Source: QVMG01 sp032073245 (GTDB lineage Bacteria; Bacteroidota; Bacteroidia; Bacteroidales; Tannerellaceae). From it: a DNA stretch of 64,000 nt. Positions 28,019-37,136 of the stretch are shown one piece after another. The notes below the pieces were generated by a model. It saw nothing but the letters and a program-made list of their open reading frames with translations. It did no database searches and had not been told where the DNA came from. The stretch is taken from positions 105,218 to 169,217 of the forward strand of contig DAMANX010000008.1 of the NCBI GenBank assembly GCA_032073245.1, written 5' to 3'. Made by a program: the position numbers and the translations under genes. Each line of letters begins with the position of its first letter. Within the stretch, counting starts at the first letter, position 1.

Positions 28019-29785
28019 TTATTTTCGAGTAAAACTACTCAGTACCACTATTTGACGGACTTCTTTATTAGCATAAGTTGTGGAGGTAAGTGTATTAAAT
28101 ATATACTTATCTCCATATTTATTTAGAATCTTCTCCATATCTTTATCGCCAGCAAGGAAGAATCCTTCTGCCGGTTGGTCTTCTTCAAAATTATGAAAGA
28201 TGTTTCCTAAATAGAAATTAAGGCCATAAAGATTTCTATATTCCAACAGGTTATTCATAACATATACATTATCCTTTCCTAATGGATAATCACGCATAAG
28301 TTGTTCTGCAAATGGCTTGGAGGAACCACTTTTACGTTCTCCCAACATTATTACTCCGTCAATCAGTAGATTAATTGTAAACATTAAGGCTATAGTAGCA
28401 TATAATATTTTAATATTAATCTTTCGGAACATCTGATAATAAACGACCATTAAAGCGATAAGTACTGACAATATGATCGAAATTGTTAGGAGATTTGGAG
28501 AAGTCAGCATCTGTGAGATAGTTTCTACTGTTGCAAGTGTAGAAGACCTTTCTGTAAATTGAGCTGTTATAGTGACCGGGTCAATCAATCCCCCCATCGT
28601 TAATAAGAGCCCAATTAAAACTACAGCCGTAATGGAAGCTAAAAATGCAGCAAATACACGCGTTACTTTTGTGCGGTATTCTGTCAGATAAAGCATGTAC
28701 TGAGCAATAAAAAGGGCAATAAACGGATATGCAGGCATAAGATAAACACTTCGTTTACTGGATGGAATAGAATAAAAAAAGATAATGCATACCAATGCAA
28801 CAAAACTAAATAAGCGAACTTTTTCCATGGATCTGATTTTTGTCCAGCTATCCCGAAGTATTTCTTTAAACGTTTTAGTAGGCTTATGTAGTTTTAAACC
28901 AAAAATAGAAAAGAATAATAAGATAGTCCAGGGAATAAATCCGGCTATTAAAGTGATCAAGTTATACCAAATTGGCTCTTCGTGTCCTAAATCATATTGG
29001 ATATTGGGTGTATCCAAATGGAAGAAACGCCCGAAATTCTCTGCCATTACAACATTCAGGAATTCATTTCCTCCCTGTTTCCAGGCTGCAATATACCAAA
29101 GCATAGGGAGAAAAAGAGAAGATATTCCTATATAAACCATTGCTTTTATAATAGTCAAGAATTTATATTTATTCAGTATGAGCAGGTAGACAAAGAATAC
29201 AAACAATGGAAGAACCAGCCCGACAGGCCCTTTTGTTAATACTGCACATCCCAACAAAATAGGAATGGCTATTGGTAACCCTTTTAATTCTTGTATTTCC
29301 TCCCATCGAAAAAGCTGTATAAGCCCAATTACTATAAAAGAAGTAAGCAGCATATCCACGCGCGTAGTCATAGCAGCCCTATGTAATTCTACACAGGTGA
29401 TCATAACAAAAATTGTGATAAAGACTATTTGAAATTTCTCGGTTCTTTTACCAAAAAAACTAAGAACAAAAGCAATCATAACAATAAATGATACTGCAGA
29501 AGGTAACCGTGATGTAAATTCTGATACATATCCCTGAGGTAAAGAACATAATGCCATCAACCAATGCGCCATTGGAGGTTTATAGGCAAATTCATCTGCA
29601 TAAGAAGTAGGTAGGATAAAGTTACCGGTTTCCAGCATTGAAATGGCAACAGCAGCTTCACGTGGTTCCCCTTTTGTAGCAAAATCTCCCATGCCAATCC
29701 AGGGAAGTACGGATATCATACAGATAAGAATCGTCATTGTAATAGGCCTCTGTAAATAGAGATCCTGTAAAGATGAAGTACGCAT
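28019..29785 (-). CDS. GT39/ArnT-type membrane glycosyltransferase
   Basis: The 588-residue protein has about a dozen transmembrane helices. After the first helix it has GMGDFATKGEPREAAVAISM followed by LETGNFILP, the conserved periplasmic loop of PMT/ArnT enzymes, with the acidic residues of GEPRE as the likely catalytic site; YADEFAYKPPMAHWLMAL follows. Enzymes of this clan transfer a sugar from a polyprenyl-phosphate donor to lipid A or to protein. The short soluble C terminus (~80 residues) is normal. Whether the acceptor is lipid A or a glycoprotein is unknown. It converges with the DUF1080 gene, with 36 bases between. Confidence 0.85.
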   Translation of the reverse strand: MRTSSLQDLYLQRPITMTILICMISVLPWIGMGDFATKGEPREAAVAISMLETGNFILPTSYADEFAYKPPMAHWLMALCSLPQGYVSEFTSRLPSAVSFIVMIAFVLSFFGKRTEKFQIVFITIFVMITCVELHRAAMTTRVDMLLTSFIVIGLIQLFRWEEIQELKGLPIAIPILLGCAVLTKGPVGLVLPLFVFFVYLLILNKYKFLTIIKAMVYIGISSLFLPMLWYIAAWKQGGNEFLNVVMAENFGRFFHLDTPNIQYDLGHEEPIWYNLITLIAGFIPWTILLFFSIFGLKLHKPTKTFKEILRDSWTKIRSMEKVRLFSFVALVCIIFFYSIPSSKRSVYLMPAYPFIALFIAQYMLYLTEYRTKVTRVFAAFLASITAVVLIGLLLTMGGLIDPVTITAQFTERSSTLATVETISQMLTSPNLLTISIILSVLIALMVVYYQMFRKINIKILYATIALMFTINLLIDGVIMLGERKSGSSKPFAEQLMRDYPLGKDNVYVMNNLLEYRNLYGLNFYLGNIFHNFEEDQPAEGFFLAGDKDMEKILNKYGDKYIFNTLTSTTYANKEVRQIVVLSSFTRK

Positions 29786-29966
29786 ATTAATTGACTATAA
29801 GGGCTTACGAATTGTATGCACATATTTACATTCTGCAAAAGAACTGCTTTTTGTCGAATTTACCTTCATTAATTGGCAAACTTTTGAGAAGAAAGGAACT
29901 TTTTCTGTTAAATCTTTCATTATATTTGTGCTTCTAATTATAATACCAACATAAATTTAAACGGAA

Positions 29967-32081
29967 ATGAAACAAGTAATTATGGCTGTAAGTGTGGCTA
30001 TATTGATGAGTGCATCGACCTATTCGGATGAAAAACAGGTAAAGTCGGATGGGAATCCATTCCTTTCGAAATATACGACTCCTTATGAGGTACCTCCTTT
30101 TGAAGATATTAAAATAGAGCATTACAAACCTGCATTTATGCAAGGAATGCAGGAGGAAATGGCAGAGATTGAGGCAATATGTAATAATCCAAAAGAGCCA
30201 ACCTTTGAAAATACCATTGTGGCAATGGATCAAAGAGGTGAATTGTTACGCAAGGTACGTATTGTTTTCGGTGGACAGAGTGGAGTTAACAACAATGATG
30301 AACTGAAAGCATTGAGTCGTGAGATGTCACCGATCTTCTCTAAACATAGTGATGATATTCGTCTGAACCCGACCCTGTTTGCAAGGGTAAAAGCTGTTTA
30401 TGATAAGAAAGATCAGTTAGGCTTAAATAAAGGACAAGCTAAACTGCTGGAAGAAACATATAAAGGTTTTGTGCGTGGGGGGGCTAATCTGCCTGCGGAT
30501 AAGCAGACAAAATTACGCGAACTTAATAGTGAAATCGCGATGTTAGAACTTACTTTCGGACAAAACATGCAAAATGAAACCAATGATTTTAAGTTGGTAA
30601 TAGATAATGAAAAAGACCTTTCGGGATTACCCGAAAATCTTATAGCAAATGCTGCTATACAGGCAAAAAATGATGGAATGGAAGGTAAATGGGTGTTTAC
30701 ATTACATAATCCAAGCGTAATGCCTTTCTTGCAATATGCTGATAATCGTGATCTTCGTGAAAAGATATTCAAAGGATATATTATGCGTGGTAACAATGGC
30801 AATGATGCAGATAATAAAGATGTTGTAAAAAACCTTGTAACAAAACGTCAGGAAAAGGCGAAATTGATGGGATATGATACGTATGCTGATTTTGTTTTGG
30901 AAGAACGCATGGCTAAAAATGCAGCGAATGTTTACAGTTTATTGGATGAACTTTGGACACCAGCGGTTGCAAAAGCAAAAGATGAGTTAGCAGATATTCA
31001 GGCTGAAATAAAGAAAGAAGGAAACTCTTTTGAAGCACAAGGCTGGGATTGGCGTTATTATTTTGAAAAAGCGAAGAAAGCGAAATTTGATCTGGATGAG
31101 AATGAAGTCCGTCCTTATTTGAAGCTTGAGAACGTACGTGATGGAGCCTATTGGGTAGCAAATCAATTGTATGGCATAACTTTTACCAAGTTGGATAATA
31201 TGCCTTTACCTCATCCTGATGCCGAGGTGTTCGAATGTAAAGATAAAGACGGAACATCGCTTGGGCTTTTATATATGGATTATTTTCCTCGTGAAAGTAA
31301 ACGTGGTGGAGCATGGTGTGGAACATATCGTTCTCAAACTTATGCAGATGGTAAACGTGTTCCTCCGCATGTGACAATTGTTTGTAATTTCAGTCAACCT
31401 GCACCCGGACAACCTGCATTATTGAGCGCAGATGAAGCAAATACTCTTTTCCACGAATTTGGCCATGCTTTACATAATTTATTTAAAGATGTGCATTATT
31501 ATGGTATTGGCGGTGTACCTCGTGACTTTGTGGAACTTCCATCGCAGATTATGGAACACTGGGTGTTTGAACCCCAAGTACTGAAGCATTATGCAAAACA
31601 CTATCAAACAGGAGCAGATATGCCTGCAGAGCTTGTAGAAAAATTAGATAAGAGTAGTAAATACGGACAAGGATTTGCTACAACAGAATACCTGGCGGCT
31701 TCTTATTTGGATATGGATTATCATGCATTAAAAGAAGTTCCGGCTGATCTGAACGTAGTTAAATTTGAAGAGAAAGTTTTGGGTGATCGTGGTATTTTGA
31801 AGCAAATCCCTTCCCGTTACCGTACCACTTATTTCAACCATACAATGGGTGGTGGCTATACAGCGGGTTATTATAGCTATATCTGGTCGGAAGTTTTAGA
31901 TTCTGATGCATACCAGGCTTTTGTTGAAACAGGGGATATTTTCAATCAGGAAGCAGCATCCAAATTCCGCAATTACGTACTTACCCCCGGTGGTATTGAC
32001 GATGCAATGGATATGTATGTAAACTTCCGTGGTAAAGAACCCAATACAGAACCATTATTGAAGAATAGAGGACTAAAATAA
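29967..32081 (+). CDS. dcp: M3-family zinc metallopeptidase (peptidyl-dipeptidase Dcp type)
   Basis: The 704-residue protein has the M3 active site HEFGH with zinc ligands His496 and His500, catalytic Glu497 and the third ligand Glu523 in FVELPSQIMEHW. Further M3 blocks (YFPRESKRGGAWCG, TTYFNHTMGGGYTAGYYSY) are in place. A signal-like N terminus (MKQVIMAVSVAILMSASTYS) suggests export, as is common for Bacteroidota homologues. It degrades short peptides, removing C-terminal dipeptides in the Dcp group. A TATATTTG box at 29921-29928 is a likely -7 element, and a strong terminator follows 19 bases after the stop. Confidence 0.93.
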   Translation: MKQVIMAVSVAILMSASTYSDEKQVKSDGNPFLSKYTTPYEVPPFEDIKIEHYKPAFMQGMQEEMAEIEAICNNPKEPTFENTIVAMDQRGELLRKVRIVFGGQSGVNNNDELKALSREMSPIFSKHSDDIRLNPTLFARVKAVYDKKDQLGLNKGQAKLLEETYKGFVRGGANLPADKQTKLRELNSEIAMLELTFGQNMQNETNDFKLVIDNEKDLSGLPENLIANAAIQAKNDGMEGKWVFTLHNPSVMPFLQYADNRDLREKIFKGYIMRGNNGNDADNKDVVKNLVTKRQEKAKLMGYDTYADFVLEERMAKNAANVYSLLDELWTPAVAKAKDELADIQAEIKKEGNSFEAQGWDWRYYFEKAKKAKFDLDENEVRPYLKLENVRDGAYWVANQLYGITFTKLDNMPLPHPDAEVFECKDKDGTSLGLLYMDYFPRESKRGGAWCGTYRSQTYADGKRVPPHVTIVCNFSQPAPGQPALLSADEANTLFHEFGHALHNLFKDVHYYGIGGVPRDFVELPSQIMEHWVFEPQVLKHYAKHYQTGADMPAELVEKLDKSSKYGQGFATTEYLAASYLDMDYHALKEVPADLNVVKFEEKVLGDRGILKQIPSRYRTTYFNHTMGGGYTAGYYSYIWSEVLDSDAYQAFVETGDIFNQEAASKFRNYVLTPGGIDDAMDMYVNFRGKEPNTEPLLKNRGLK

Positions 32082-32100
32082 TCAATATTATGAATAACTG

Positions 32101-32136
32101 AAAAAAGCTGTCCAAACAGAATTGGACAGCTTTTTT
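32101..32136 (+). terminator. Terminator of the M3 peptidase gene
   Basis: A 14-base perfect stem (AAAAAAGCTGTCCA with its complement) closes an 8-base loop and ends in a T run. The symmetric A/T tracts could let it work in both directions. Confidence 0.93.
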
Positions 32137-32307
32137 GTTTATAATTTACTTAAGAGGTGTCGGTATAAATATAAGAAGTTGTAATTTTACAAAAACTACT
32201 TATCAACTATATTATTATAATTTAATCCCTATATTATGAAAAATAATATGTGTGAGAAAAACGATTAAATAGCAATTTTAATGCAATAATATATATAGTA
32301 AAATACT

Positions 32308-32346
32308 GAAGCAGAGATAAGTATAAAACTTGTCTCTGCTTCTTTT
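32308..32346 (+). terminator. Second, orphan terminator-like hairpin
   Basis: Stem GAAGCAGAGATAAG (32308-32321) pairs with CTTGTCTCTGCTTC (32329-32342), one mismatch, followed by TTTT. It lies 172 bases after the M3 terminator with no gene between. The 387-bp gap 32137-32523 is A+T-rich; a TATTTTTG box at 32490-32497, with TTGG 21 bases upstream, is a likely promoter for the XRE gene. A small RNA ending at this hairpin is possible but I see no promoter for it. Confidence 0.65.
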
Positions 32347-32523
32347 GTCAAAATATCTCTCCCCTTTACCCCTTATTCTTATTTGGCTGCAAAGTAATAT
32401 GTTTATGTGGTTGTATCCTACAAGTTTCCAATTGTATTATACAATCTATTAATAATAATATAACTTGGCCTTATCTATATAATTTTTTTTATTTTTGCTG
32501 ATTAATTATTTATACAAACTTAT

Positions 32524-32967
32524 ATGATGGAAGAAATAATGCCAACAAAGAAAGTCCACCATGGTCGGAATATCAAACGGTTGAGAAATATGTTGGAAAT
32601 TACACAAGAAAAACTCGCTTTTGATCTGGAAATAACTCAACAAGCCTTTTCTGAACTTGAAAAAAAGGAAGCAGTAGATGATAAAATTTTAGAAAAAATT
32701 TCAAAGTTGATGAAGGTACCTATGGAAGCAATAAAGAATATGACAGATGATGCGACAAATAATTACATTAATACTTTCAATGAAGCTGTAACCAACCATA
32801 ATGGTTTTTACAATTTTAATTGTTCCTTTAATCCTATAGATAAAATCGTAGAACTTTATAATGAGAAAATGGATTTATATGAAAGAATGCTTAAATCTGA
32901 ACAAGAGAAAAACAAAGTTTTAGAAAGATTGCTCGAAGAAAAAGAACAAAACAACGAATACAAATAA
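32524..32967 (+). CDS. XRE-family HTH transcriptional regulator with C-terminal coiled coil
   Basis: The 147-residue protein has an XRE/Cro helix-turn-helix at residues ~14-70 (NIKRLRNMLEITQEKLAFDL, then EITQQAFSELEKKE). A 75-residue tail follows, whose last part (YNEKMDLYERMLKSEQEKNK) is a likely coiled coil for dimerisation. There is no ligand or protease domain. It stands alone, with a tRNA gene 64 bases downstream. Targets are unknown. An ATG three bases downstream is an equal alternative start. Confidence 0.88.
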   Translation: MMEEIMPTKKVHHGRNIKRLRNMLEITQEKLAFDLEITQQAFSELEKKEAVDDKILEKISKLMKVPMEAIKNMTDDATNNYINTFNEAVTNHNGFYNFNCSFNPIDKIVELYNEKMDLYERMLKSEQEKNKVLERLLEEKEQNNEYK

Positions 32968-32983
32968 AAATCCGCTTCCCTCA

Positions 32984-33014
32984 TTTGCATATAAAAATTA
33001 AATCCCTACCTTTG
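32984..33014 (+). promoter_or_regulatory. Bacteroidota-type promoter of the tRNA-Arg gene
   Basis: TTTG at 32984-32987 and TACCTTTG at 33007-33014 are separated by 19 bases, an exact match to the -33 TTTG / -7 TAnnTTTG consensus. The tRNA begins 17 bases downstream. Confidence 0.85.
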
Positions 33015-33031
33015 CACCGCAAATAAAGGCC

Positions 33032-33105
33032 GGTCGGGTAGCTCAGTTGGATAGAGCAACAGCCTTCTAAGCTGTGGGTCCTGGGTTCGAATCCCAGCCT
33101 GATCA
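33032..33105 (+). tRNA. tRNA-Arg (anticodon UCU)
   Basis: A full cloverleaf can be drawn: acceptor GGTCGGG with CCTGATC, D stem GCTC/GAGC, anticodon stem ACAGC/GCTGT with loop CTTCTAA, and T arm CTGGG-TTCGAAT-CCCAG. The anticodon TCT is at 33066-33068 and reads AGA. The 3' CCA is not encoded. A weak hairpin with a long T tract (about 33121-33158) follows and probably terminates it. No integrase or duplicated 3' end is visible, so the gene does not appear to be in use as an attachment site here. Confidence 0.97.
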
Positions 33106-33265
33106 CAAGAAGTAAAATATAAAAAAGGTTTATGCACTATGTATAAATCTTTTTTTATAGCCGTAAATTACATTTTGATATTTAGTAATTTACTAAAATA
33201 TCCACTAAATAGGAGGCAGATATTCAAAGAGCATCTGCCTCTGAAATTTAACCAGTCCTATTATC

Positions 33266-34114
33266 TTATATTGTTTTTATCATTTCAAACTGTTTACCTG
33301 TAGGTACTATATTTTTTGATTTAAGAAATTCCGTTATTGAAGTGCAACGAATATCTGTATTCACGAATTTGATACCTTCATTTTTATGTATACAAAGCAT
33401 TTCTTTAAGTAGCATTGAACCGACACCTTTCCTTCTGTATTCTTTATTAACTCCTAATTGGGTGACATCTCCGGCTGTAGGCTCAAAAACACAATACCCT
33501 ACAAGTGTATCATCGGAAAACACACCTAGAGTAACAAATTTCTCAGGCGACCGTAGTATGGATTCAAAACTATTTTGCCATGAGGGATTGAAATCCCAAA
33601 AGTCAGGGATTGAAGCATACTTTTCGATATCTATAGGCTTTATTGTAAAAGCATATTTTGTTTTGAACTCATTCTTTATTTCACTGACTTTTGTTCTGAA
33701 ATAATAGAACTCACGAGTAACTTCAAAACCAATTTTACGGTATACAGAGACTGCTCCGGTATTGTGCTGTAATACTTCAAGAAGGTATTTCCCGATACCT
33801 GCTTCTCTCAGGTATGGTAGGGACTCTTCAAATATTTTTGTTGCTAATCCCTGGCCTCTGTAGTCTTTAAGTGTTCCTGTTCCCGTATCGTATGCCATCA
33901 GTTCGCCCTGATAATTTCCAATTCCATTACAGGTAAATGAAACTATTTTATTCCCTTCAAAGGCTGCAAAAGATAGATTCGGATCAAAACCACGCCTTTG
34001 AGTCATAGCTCGTAATTCTTCCTTATCAAGTTGCATTTCATAATCCGCAAATGCCTGGCTGAATGTATCGAATATCTTATCGAAGCTGATACCTGCCAAA
34101 GATTTTATTTCCAT
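33266..34114 (-). CDS. Double GNAT-domain N-acetyltransferase
   Basis: The 282-residue protein has two GNAT domains. The N-terminal one has the acetyl-CoA pyrophosphate loop DYRGQGLATKIFEESL (near residues 80-95), and the C-terminal one has QLGVNKEYRRKGVGSMLL (near 235-250). Tandem GNATs act on small molecules or on protein N termini; the acceptor here is unknown. A TATCTTTG box reading leftward (34145-34152) places a start site about 25 bases before the ATG. It is monocistronic. Confidence 0.9.
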   Translation of the reverse strand: MEIKSLAGISFDKIFDTFSQAFADYEMQLDKEELRAMTQRRGFDPNLSFAAFEGNKIVSFTCNGIGNYQGELMAYDTGTGTLKDYRGQGLATKIFEESLPYLREAGIGKYLLEVLQHNTGAVSVYRKIGFEVTREFYYFRTKVSEIKNEFKTKYAFTIKPIDIEKYASIPDFWDFNPSWQNSFESILRSPEKFVTLGVFSDDTLVGYCVFEPTAGDVTQLGVNKEYRRKGVGSMLLKEMLCIHKNEGIKFVNTDIRCTSITEFLKSKNIVPTGKQFEMIKTI

Positions 34115-34144
34115 AAACTGTATGTTTCATTTATTCGGAATCTC

Positions 34145-34152
34145 CAAAGATA
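34145..34152 (-). promoter_or_regulatory. -7 promoter box for the GNAT gene
   Basis: On the minus strand the sequence reads TATCTTTG, matching TAnnTTTG, 30 bases upstream of the GNAT start codon. No clear TTTG -33 box is seen at the expected distance. Confidence 0.5.
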
Positions 34153-34224
34153 TAAATGATATATTTAACTTATGATTCCATTCTTACTATATAAAGTAAA
34201 ATTAGATTTTTTTTAATCAGAAGT

Positions 34225-34851
34225 TCATATTTTATTGATTATATATAATGAAAGCTTTTCCCTGTTAATTGTAATTACAGTATTATTCTTTACTTTATCC
34301 CGTTTCCAGTTTTCTGTATTACTTATTGAAAGGATATTTTCTTCTATCAGATATGATAATTCATTTAAAGAAATATTTAATTGTTCTCTGATTACTTTAG
34401 ATAATTTCAGATCAAGATTGAATGGGTAAGATATATAGATATCGATCATATCTTCATCCAGGAAAATCATATCTTTCAAGACTATCTCTTGTGATACCTT
34501 GACTTCATATCTGATTGAACTATAGTCTACCTGGATATGATTTTTGTTGATAATATCCGCATTTAAAGAAAGCTTAAGTGCTTCGTAAGCATCGTTGGTG
34601 ATATATTTTTCAAACATCTCTTTTTCTATTAAGTGAGGCCTTGTTCGGGAATGAATTGTGATATTAAAAGTGTTATCACATTCTACGCATTTGTAGATAA
34701 GCCATACATCACTATTTTTTTTCTGGTTATTCATACGGAATTTATTACTGCAATAGAACTGATTGCTAACTTTACATTTACTACATTTTTTGATATATAA
34801 TGGCGCTTCAACAGGGAATACTTCCCATGTTATTTTTTTTATGGATTGCAT
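34225..34851 (-). CDS. DUF1062 protein with zinc-ribbon-like N terminus
   Basis: The 208-residue protein matches the DUF1062 pattern: ITWEVFPVEAPLYIKKCSKC, then SNKFRMNNQKK and WLIYKCVECDNTFN. Two CxxC pairs (KKCSKC and YKCVEC) should bind a metal ion. The C-terminal segment (LSKVIREQLNISLNELSYLI) resembles a small helix-turn-helix, so nucleic-acid binding is possible but unproven. DUF1062 proteins have no established function. It may be transcribed from the leftward promoter at 35249, through a structured leader of about 390 bases, or from an unseen closer one. Confidence 0.82.
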   Translation of the reverse strand: MQSIKKITWEVFPVEAPLYIKKCSKCKVSNQFYCSNKFRMNNQKKNSDVWLIYKCVECDNTFNITIHSRTRPHLIEKEMFEKYITNDAYEALKLSLNADIINKNHIQVDYSSIRYEVKVSQEIVLKDMIFLDEDMIDIYISYPFNLDLKLSKVIREQLNISLNELSYLIEENILSISNTENWKRDKVKNNTVITINREKLSLYIINKI

Positions 34852-34998
34852 ATTAAAATATTCTTATTTCGCGACAGGTAATTCATTTATTTGACTGACT
34901 GTCACGGTATACAACGTGATCTTAGATACACCCGTATAATATTGATAATTTGGTAATAGAATAGTTGTCCGGATTGAATAATCCGGATAAAGCGTTTC

Positions 34999-35256
34999 AA
35001 TCTCAATAAGTTAGATTGAGATAATTAAGCCATTATCAATTTAAGAATTTTCATAAACCCCATTTGTAGATTGTACAATGCACCAAACGATTTCTGTCGC
35101 TTGCTGTTTAATAAATATAAAATATAGGAAACCAGTTCGGATAGGGTTTCCGAACAAAAAACATCAACCTGTGGCTAGTGGAGGTTGATTAAGCAGTAAT
35201 TATCAATTTAAGAATTGTGTTCATTCTTCAACTTTATTAATGTGACTGCAAAGGTA
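34999..35256 (-). ncRNA. Candidate structured leader or small RNAs with two repeated units
   Basis: The 487-bp gap 34852-35338 holds no gene. On the minus strand a TACCTTTG box (35249-35256) starts a transcript. It meets a conserved box (35188-35216), then a hairpin (35182-35189 with 35163-35170) followed by TTTTTT, that is, an intrinsic terminator about 85 bases from the start. The box recurs at 35021-35049, again followed by a hairpin (35015-35022 with 35000-35007) with unrelated arm sequence. Between them GTTCGGA/TCCGAAC and GGAAACC/GGTTTCC (35131-35155) overlap and are mutually exclusive. This could be a small RNA, a pair of duplicated small RNAs, or an attenuated leader for the DUF1062 gene. 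Confidence 0.45.
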
Positions 35257-35269
35257 GTAATCTTAAATC

Positions 35270-35298
35270 AGAAAAGACGCTTATAAAGCGCCTTTTCT
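35270..35298 (-). terminator. Terminator downstream of the outer-membrane barrel gene
   Basis: AGAAAAG (35270-35276) pairs with CTTTTCT (35292-35298), with a further CGC/GCG helix and a 7-base loop. It lies 41 bases past the stop codon of the leftward gene. Confidence 0.7.
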
Positions 35299-35338
35299 CT
35301 TTATCTTTTAAAAGTAAATTGAACTTGTAAGTATAATC

Positions 35339-35941
35339 TTAAAATTTATAGCCTACTCCTAAACTTATGGTTTGTGTTTTAACGTTTGAATTATTGTTAC
35401 TTGAATTAAGGTCAAATCCAAGTTGATAGCCTGCGTTGATGGATAATCCGTTGCGAAACTCATAACCGGCTATTGTACTAAGGCCTGCATACCAGTGATC
35501 GAGTTCGATTTTATTGCTTCCGGGAGCGCAATCGGAAAGTTTTTCGATATTTGAATCAATGCTGAATCCGTAACCGATATGGGGACCAGCACCGATAAAG
35601 AATTTACCATTACCAGCCTTGAATTGTCCCAATGCATAAACTGGAATCTCTACTCCGCCATATTTAAACTTAATCTTTTCACCATTCAACTTAACCTTCG
35701 ATTCGGTGTAATTAAATAACAATTCGGGTTGAAGAGCAAAGTGTTGATTGAACTCGATCTTTGCGAATCCACCTATGGTAGCTCCCGGATTAAAGGATGC
35801 GCTTGCACCTGCAATATCAGTTAACTTTACATTGGTTAGGTTACCATTTAATTTCACTCCGAAAGATGCTGACGTTTGAGCCTGAACTGTCATAAAGCAA
35901 ACACTGCAAAACATAACTGTTGATAAAATAATCTTTTTCAT
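35339..35941 (-). CDS. Outer-membrane beta-barrel protein (porin-family, PF13568-like)
   Basis: Starting at the ATG at 35939-35941 gives a 200-residue protein with a signal peptide (MKKIILSTVMFCSVCFMTVQAQ). The 60 extra in-frame codons upstream encode no signal and cross a TACATTTG -7 box (35989-35996), so they are rejected. The mature part alternates as an eight-strand barrel: SFGVKLNGNLTNV, GGFAKIEFNQHFALQPELLF, KYGGVEIPVYALGQF and a final TQTISLGVGYKF ending in Phe, the usual outer-membrane sorting signal. The family is structural or of unknown function. It diverges from the AraC regulator. Confidence 0.9.
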   Translation of the reverse strand: MKKIILSTVMFCSVCFMTVQAQTSASFGVKLNGNLTNVKLTDIAGASASFNPGATIGGFAKIEFNQHFALQPELLFNYTESKVKLNGEKIKFKYGGVEIPVYALGQFKAGNGKFFIGAGPHIGYGFSIDSNIEKLSDCAPGSNKIELDHWYAGLSTIAGYEFRNGLSINAGYQLGFDLNSSNNNSNVKTQTISLGVGYKF

Positions 35942-36180
35942 TGCACTAATTTTTTTGTTATTAAATGATTTACTTGTTAATTGTAATGCAAATGTAAGGT
36001 TGCCTTTCAGTGTGTTTGGGTTTTGTATACCAAACAGAGGTTTACAGCTATGAAAAGGTTCTGTTTGTATACTTGCTATTGTAATTCTTGAAAAGTAAGG
36101 CCTATCTGATATAATAGGCATAATTTTTTTGTAGATGTTTTTTCGTATATTTGTTACTGAAAGAATTACAAACTATCAAT

Positions 36181-37044
36181 ATGGACAATTTAGGTGAACA
36201 ATCTTTTTGGGGATTACTGGATGAGATAACGGATAATTTGAAGTATAAGCGGTTGGCTGATGTGTTCCGTTTTGTGTCTTTTGAGCCGTTTGAGAAGTTT
36301 GGTCCGCATCAGCATGTACGTATTGAAATTAATTATGTGAAAAAGGGGAAGTGTGTGCTTCATCTGGATGATGAGAGTGTGAGTTTTAATGAGGATGAAA
36401 TGATGATTATTTGTTCGAATGTAAATCATACGTTTGAAGCGGGTGCACCAGGGGCTACCTTATTGCAGCTTGAGTTTCTGCCGGAGTTGTTTTTGCGTTT
36501 TAATATGCAGAAGAGTGAGACGCAGAATGATGGAGAACCCATTGCTTTTTTTACGGAGAACAACCGTTTGATTAAGATTATTAATAATGTACGCATCATG
36601 CGCGCGGTACAAAGAATTGTAAATGAGCTTAACTCAAAAAAGCAATATTACAACTATCTGGTACTGATGTATTATGCGGAACTGCTGATCCTGATAAACC
36701 GTTATATGGAAGAGGTTTATTTGCCAATAGGCAATAATGAATCTATGAAAAAGGCTATATCTTATATTCGTTTGAATTACCAGTCTGAATTGTCTATTAC
36801 TGAAGTGGCCGCGCATGCAGGGATTGGTGAGCGTTACCTACGTAAGTTGTTTGCACAGCATTTGAATCTGTCTCCATTGGATTATCTCAACCAGGTACGG
36901 GTGAATAAGGCAATCGAGTTGTTGCGAAACACGGAAATGTCGGTCAAAGAGATTTGTTTTACCTGCGGATTTCAATCGCCCCAGTACTTTTCACGTATCT
37001 TTAAACAGCAGGTTGGCGTGTCTCCGCGGGAGTTGACGAAATAG
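36181..37044 (+). CDS. AraC-family transcriptional regulator (cupin sensor plus HTH)
   Basis: Starting at the ATG at 36181 gives 287 residues; an ATG at 36151 overlaps the TATATTTG promoter box (36146-36153) and is less likely. Residues ~30-110 form a cupin-type AraC sensor (FGPHQHVRIEINYVKKGKCV). The C-terminal ~100 residues carry the double HTH (ELSITEVAAHAGIGERYLRK, then CFTCGFQSPQYFSRIFK). It precedes the RraA-GH2-dehydratase cluster by 219 bp on the same strand and is the obvious candidate activator of that cluster, sensing one of its sugars or sugar acids (inference). The inverted repeat at 37147-37170 is a candidate operator. Confidence 0.9.
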   Translation: MDNLGEQSFWGLLDEITDNLKYKRLADVFRFVSFEPFEKFGPHQHVRIEINYVKKGKCVLHLDDESVSFNEDEMMIICSNVNHTFEAGAPGATLLQLEFLPELFLRFNMQKSETQNDGEPIAFFTENNRLIKIINNVRIMRAVQRIVNELNSKKQYYNYLVLMYYAELLILINRYMEEVYLPIGNNESMKKAISYIRLNYQSELSITEVAAHAGIGERYLRKLFAQHLNLSPLDYLNQVRVNKAIELLRNTEMSVKEICFTCGFQSPQYFSRIFKQQVGVSPRELTK

Positions 37045-37136
37045 AAGTTCCGTTTTCTACACTTTTTCTTTCATTCTGAGCCTTCCTGCATACTTACTTC
37101 GGACTTTTATATCCTGTTTTATTCTTTGTCACATGG

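Noticed and set aside
33032..33105. The tRNA-Arg gene as an integration site
   Set aside because: No duplicated tRNA 3' end or integrase appears downstream within the window.
35021..35216. A two-repeat CRISPR remnant built on the ATTATCAATTTAAGAATT core
   Set aside because: Only two copies occur, the distance is 167 bp with structured sequence between, and there are no cas genes.
36100..36119. Short inverted repeat GCCTAT/ATAGGC between the barrel gene and the AraC gene as an operator
   Set aside because: Six-base arms are weak, and nothing else supports regulation at this point.
35942..36121. Long N-terminal extension of the outer-membrane barrel gene
   Set aside because: It crosses a TACATTTG promoter box and would bury an excellent signal peptide starting at 35941.
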